Assembly: GCA_013698395.1 (NCBI GenBank)
Contig: JACCUZ010000149.1
Location: 1-12,713, forward strand
Reading direction: 5' to 3'
Length of the DNA stretch: 12,713 nucleotides
From: Sporichthyaceae bacterium
Lineage (GTDB): Bacteria > Actinomycetota > Actinomycetes > JACCUZ01
Numbering within the stretch: position 1 is the stretch's first letter; each line of letters opens with the position of its first letter. Both the position numbers and the translations under genes were made by a program. Below are positions 12,395-12,713 of this stretch, one piece after another. Under the pieces are notes generated by a model that was not told the origin of the DNA, did no database searches, and saw only the letters and a list, made by a program, of their open reading frames with translations.

Positions 12395-12713
12395 CCTCGC
12401 TGCCCGCCTGGTCCTGGCAGTTCGCGGGGGGTCACCTCCCCACGGTGGCAGCGCTTCCCCTCGACTTCCCGATCACCCGGGACTGGGCATGGGGCGGCGC
12501 CACGGGTGCTGGGGTGAAGGTGGCGGTTATCGACAGCGGGGTGGACGAGACGCACCCCGCCGTCCGTCGCGTGTCCGGCGCGGTCGCCGTGGAGTACGAC
12601 GTCGATGCGGATGCCACCCGCTACGTGGAGGGCCCGCACGAAGATCTCTACGGCCACGGCACTGCATGCGCCGGGCTGATCCGCCGCGCAGCACCGGACT
12701 GCGAGATCTATAG
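12391..12713 (+). CDS. Subtilisin-like S8 peptidase, N-terminal part only
   Basis: The open frame from ATG 12391 runs through the right edge with 107 codons visible. It shows subtilase signatures: VKVAVIDSGVDETHP with catalytic Asp48, then DLYGHGTACAGLI with catalytic His89. The Ser motif would lie beyond the window. The Asp motif comes after only about 42 residues, and the N terminus (MTSLPAWSWQF) has no basic-hydrophobic signal sequence and no room for an I9 propeptide. I therefore infer a cytoplasmic, non-zymogen enzyme. The ATGA overlap with the GAF gene indicates translational coupling and a joint role. Intracellular subtilases of this type act in regulated proteolysis or in maturation of peptides, but the target is unknown. 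Confidence 0.9.
   Translation, partial: MTSLPAWSWQFAGGHLPTVAALPLDFPITRDWAWGGATGAGVKVAVIDSGVDETHPAVRRVSGAVAVEYDVDADATRYVEGPHEDLYGHGTACAGLIRRAAPDCEIY

Overview
The window is high-GC DNA with Shine-Dalgarno sequences, frequent GTG starts and gene families typical of an actinobacterium. These include an HspR-type MerR regulator, orn next to tRNA-His, a CspA-like protein with a long leader, and a very large LAL-type LuxR regulator. The style of the proteins suggests a soil or desiccation-tolerant lineage such as Geodermatophilaceae or a relative, but that is only an impression. I see no insertion sequence, CRISPR array, phage gene or rRNA.

Left part (1-1684): the 5' end of a secreted protein with an EF-hand-like loop runs off the left edge on the minus strand. 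It is followed by a compact heat-shock locus. A small heat-shock protein (Hsp20) and a J-domain protein lie in tandem on the minus strand. An HspR-like repressor gene is divergent from them. The shared intergenic region holds a perfect 15-bp inverted repeat, a candidate promoter and two CTTG half-sites.

Housekeeping part (1685-5212): oligoribonuclease (orn), tRNA-His with encoded CCA, an exported DUF5666-like protein, a cold-shock protein with a ~170-nt leader and a strong terminator, a 57-residue hypothetical protein, a Nei-type DNA glycosylase, and a convergent 85-residue helical protein on the minus strand.

Regulatory and accessory part (5321-12713): a 964-residue LuxR/LAL ATPase-regulator comes first. 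It is followed by a probable four-gene run of two small proteins (one membrane-anchored), a CRP/FNR-family regulator, and an MFS transporter carrying its own C-terminal cyclic-nucleotide-binding domain. The last two genes overlap by 4 nt. A 14-bp-stem hairpin separates this run from a minus-strand gene for a 53-residue acidic peptide with two D-D-x-E-G-H motifs. A GAF-domain protein then overlaps (ATGA) the start of a subtilisin-like S8 peptidase that runs off the right edge and has no visible signal or propeptide.

The most unusual content is the right-hand third. A CRP regulator and a transporter share the same ligand-binding fold, and next to them sit a small acidic peptide, a small-molecule sensor (GAF) and an apparently intracellular protease. 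I infer, without proof, that these could form a ligand-responsive export or proteolysis module. The divergent Hsp20/J-protein/HspR locus is the second point of interest, because its control elements do not match the classical HAIR operator.
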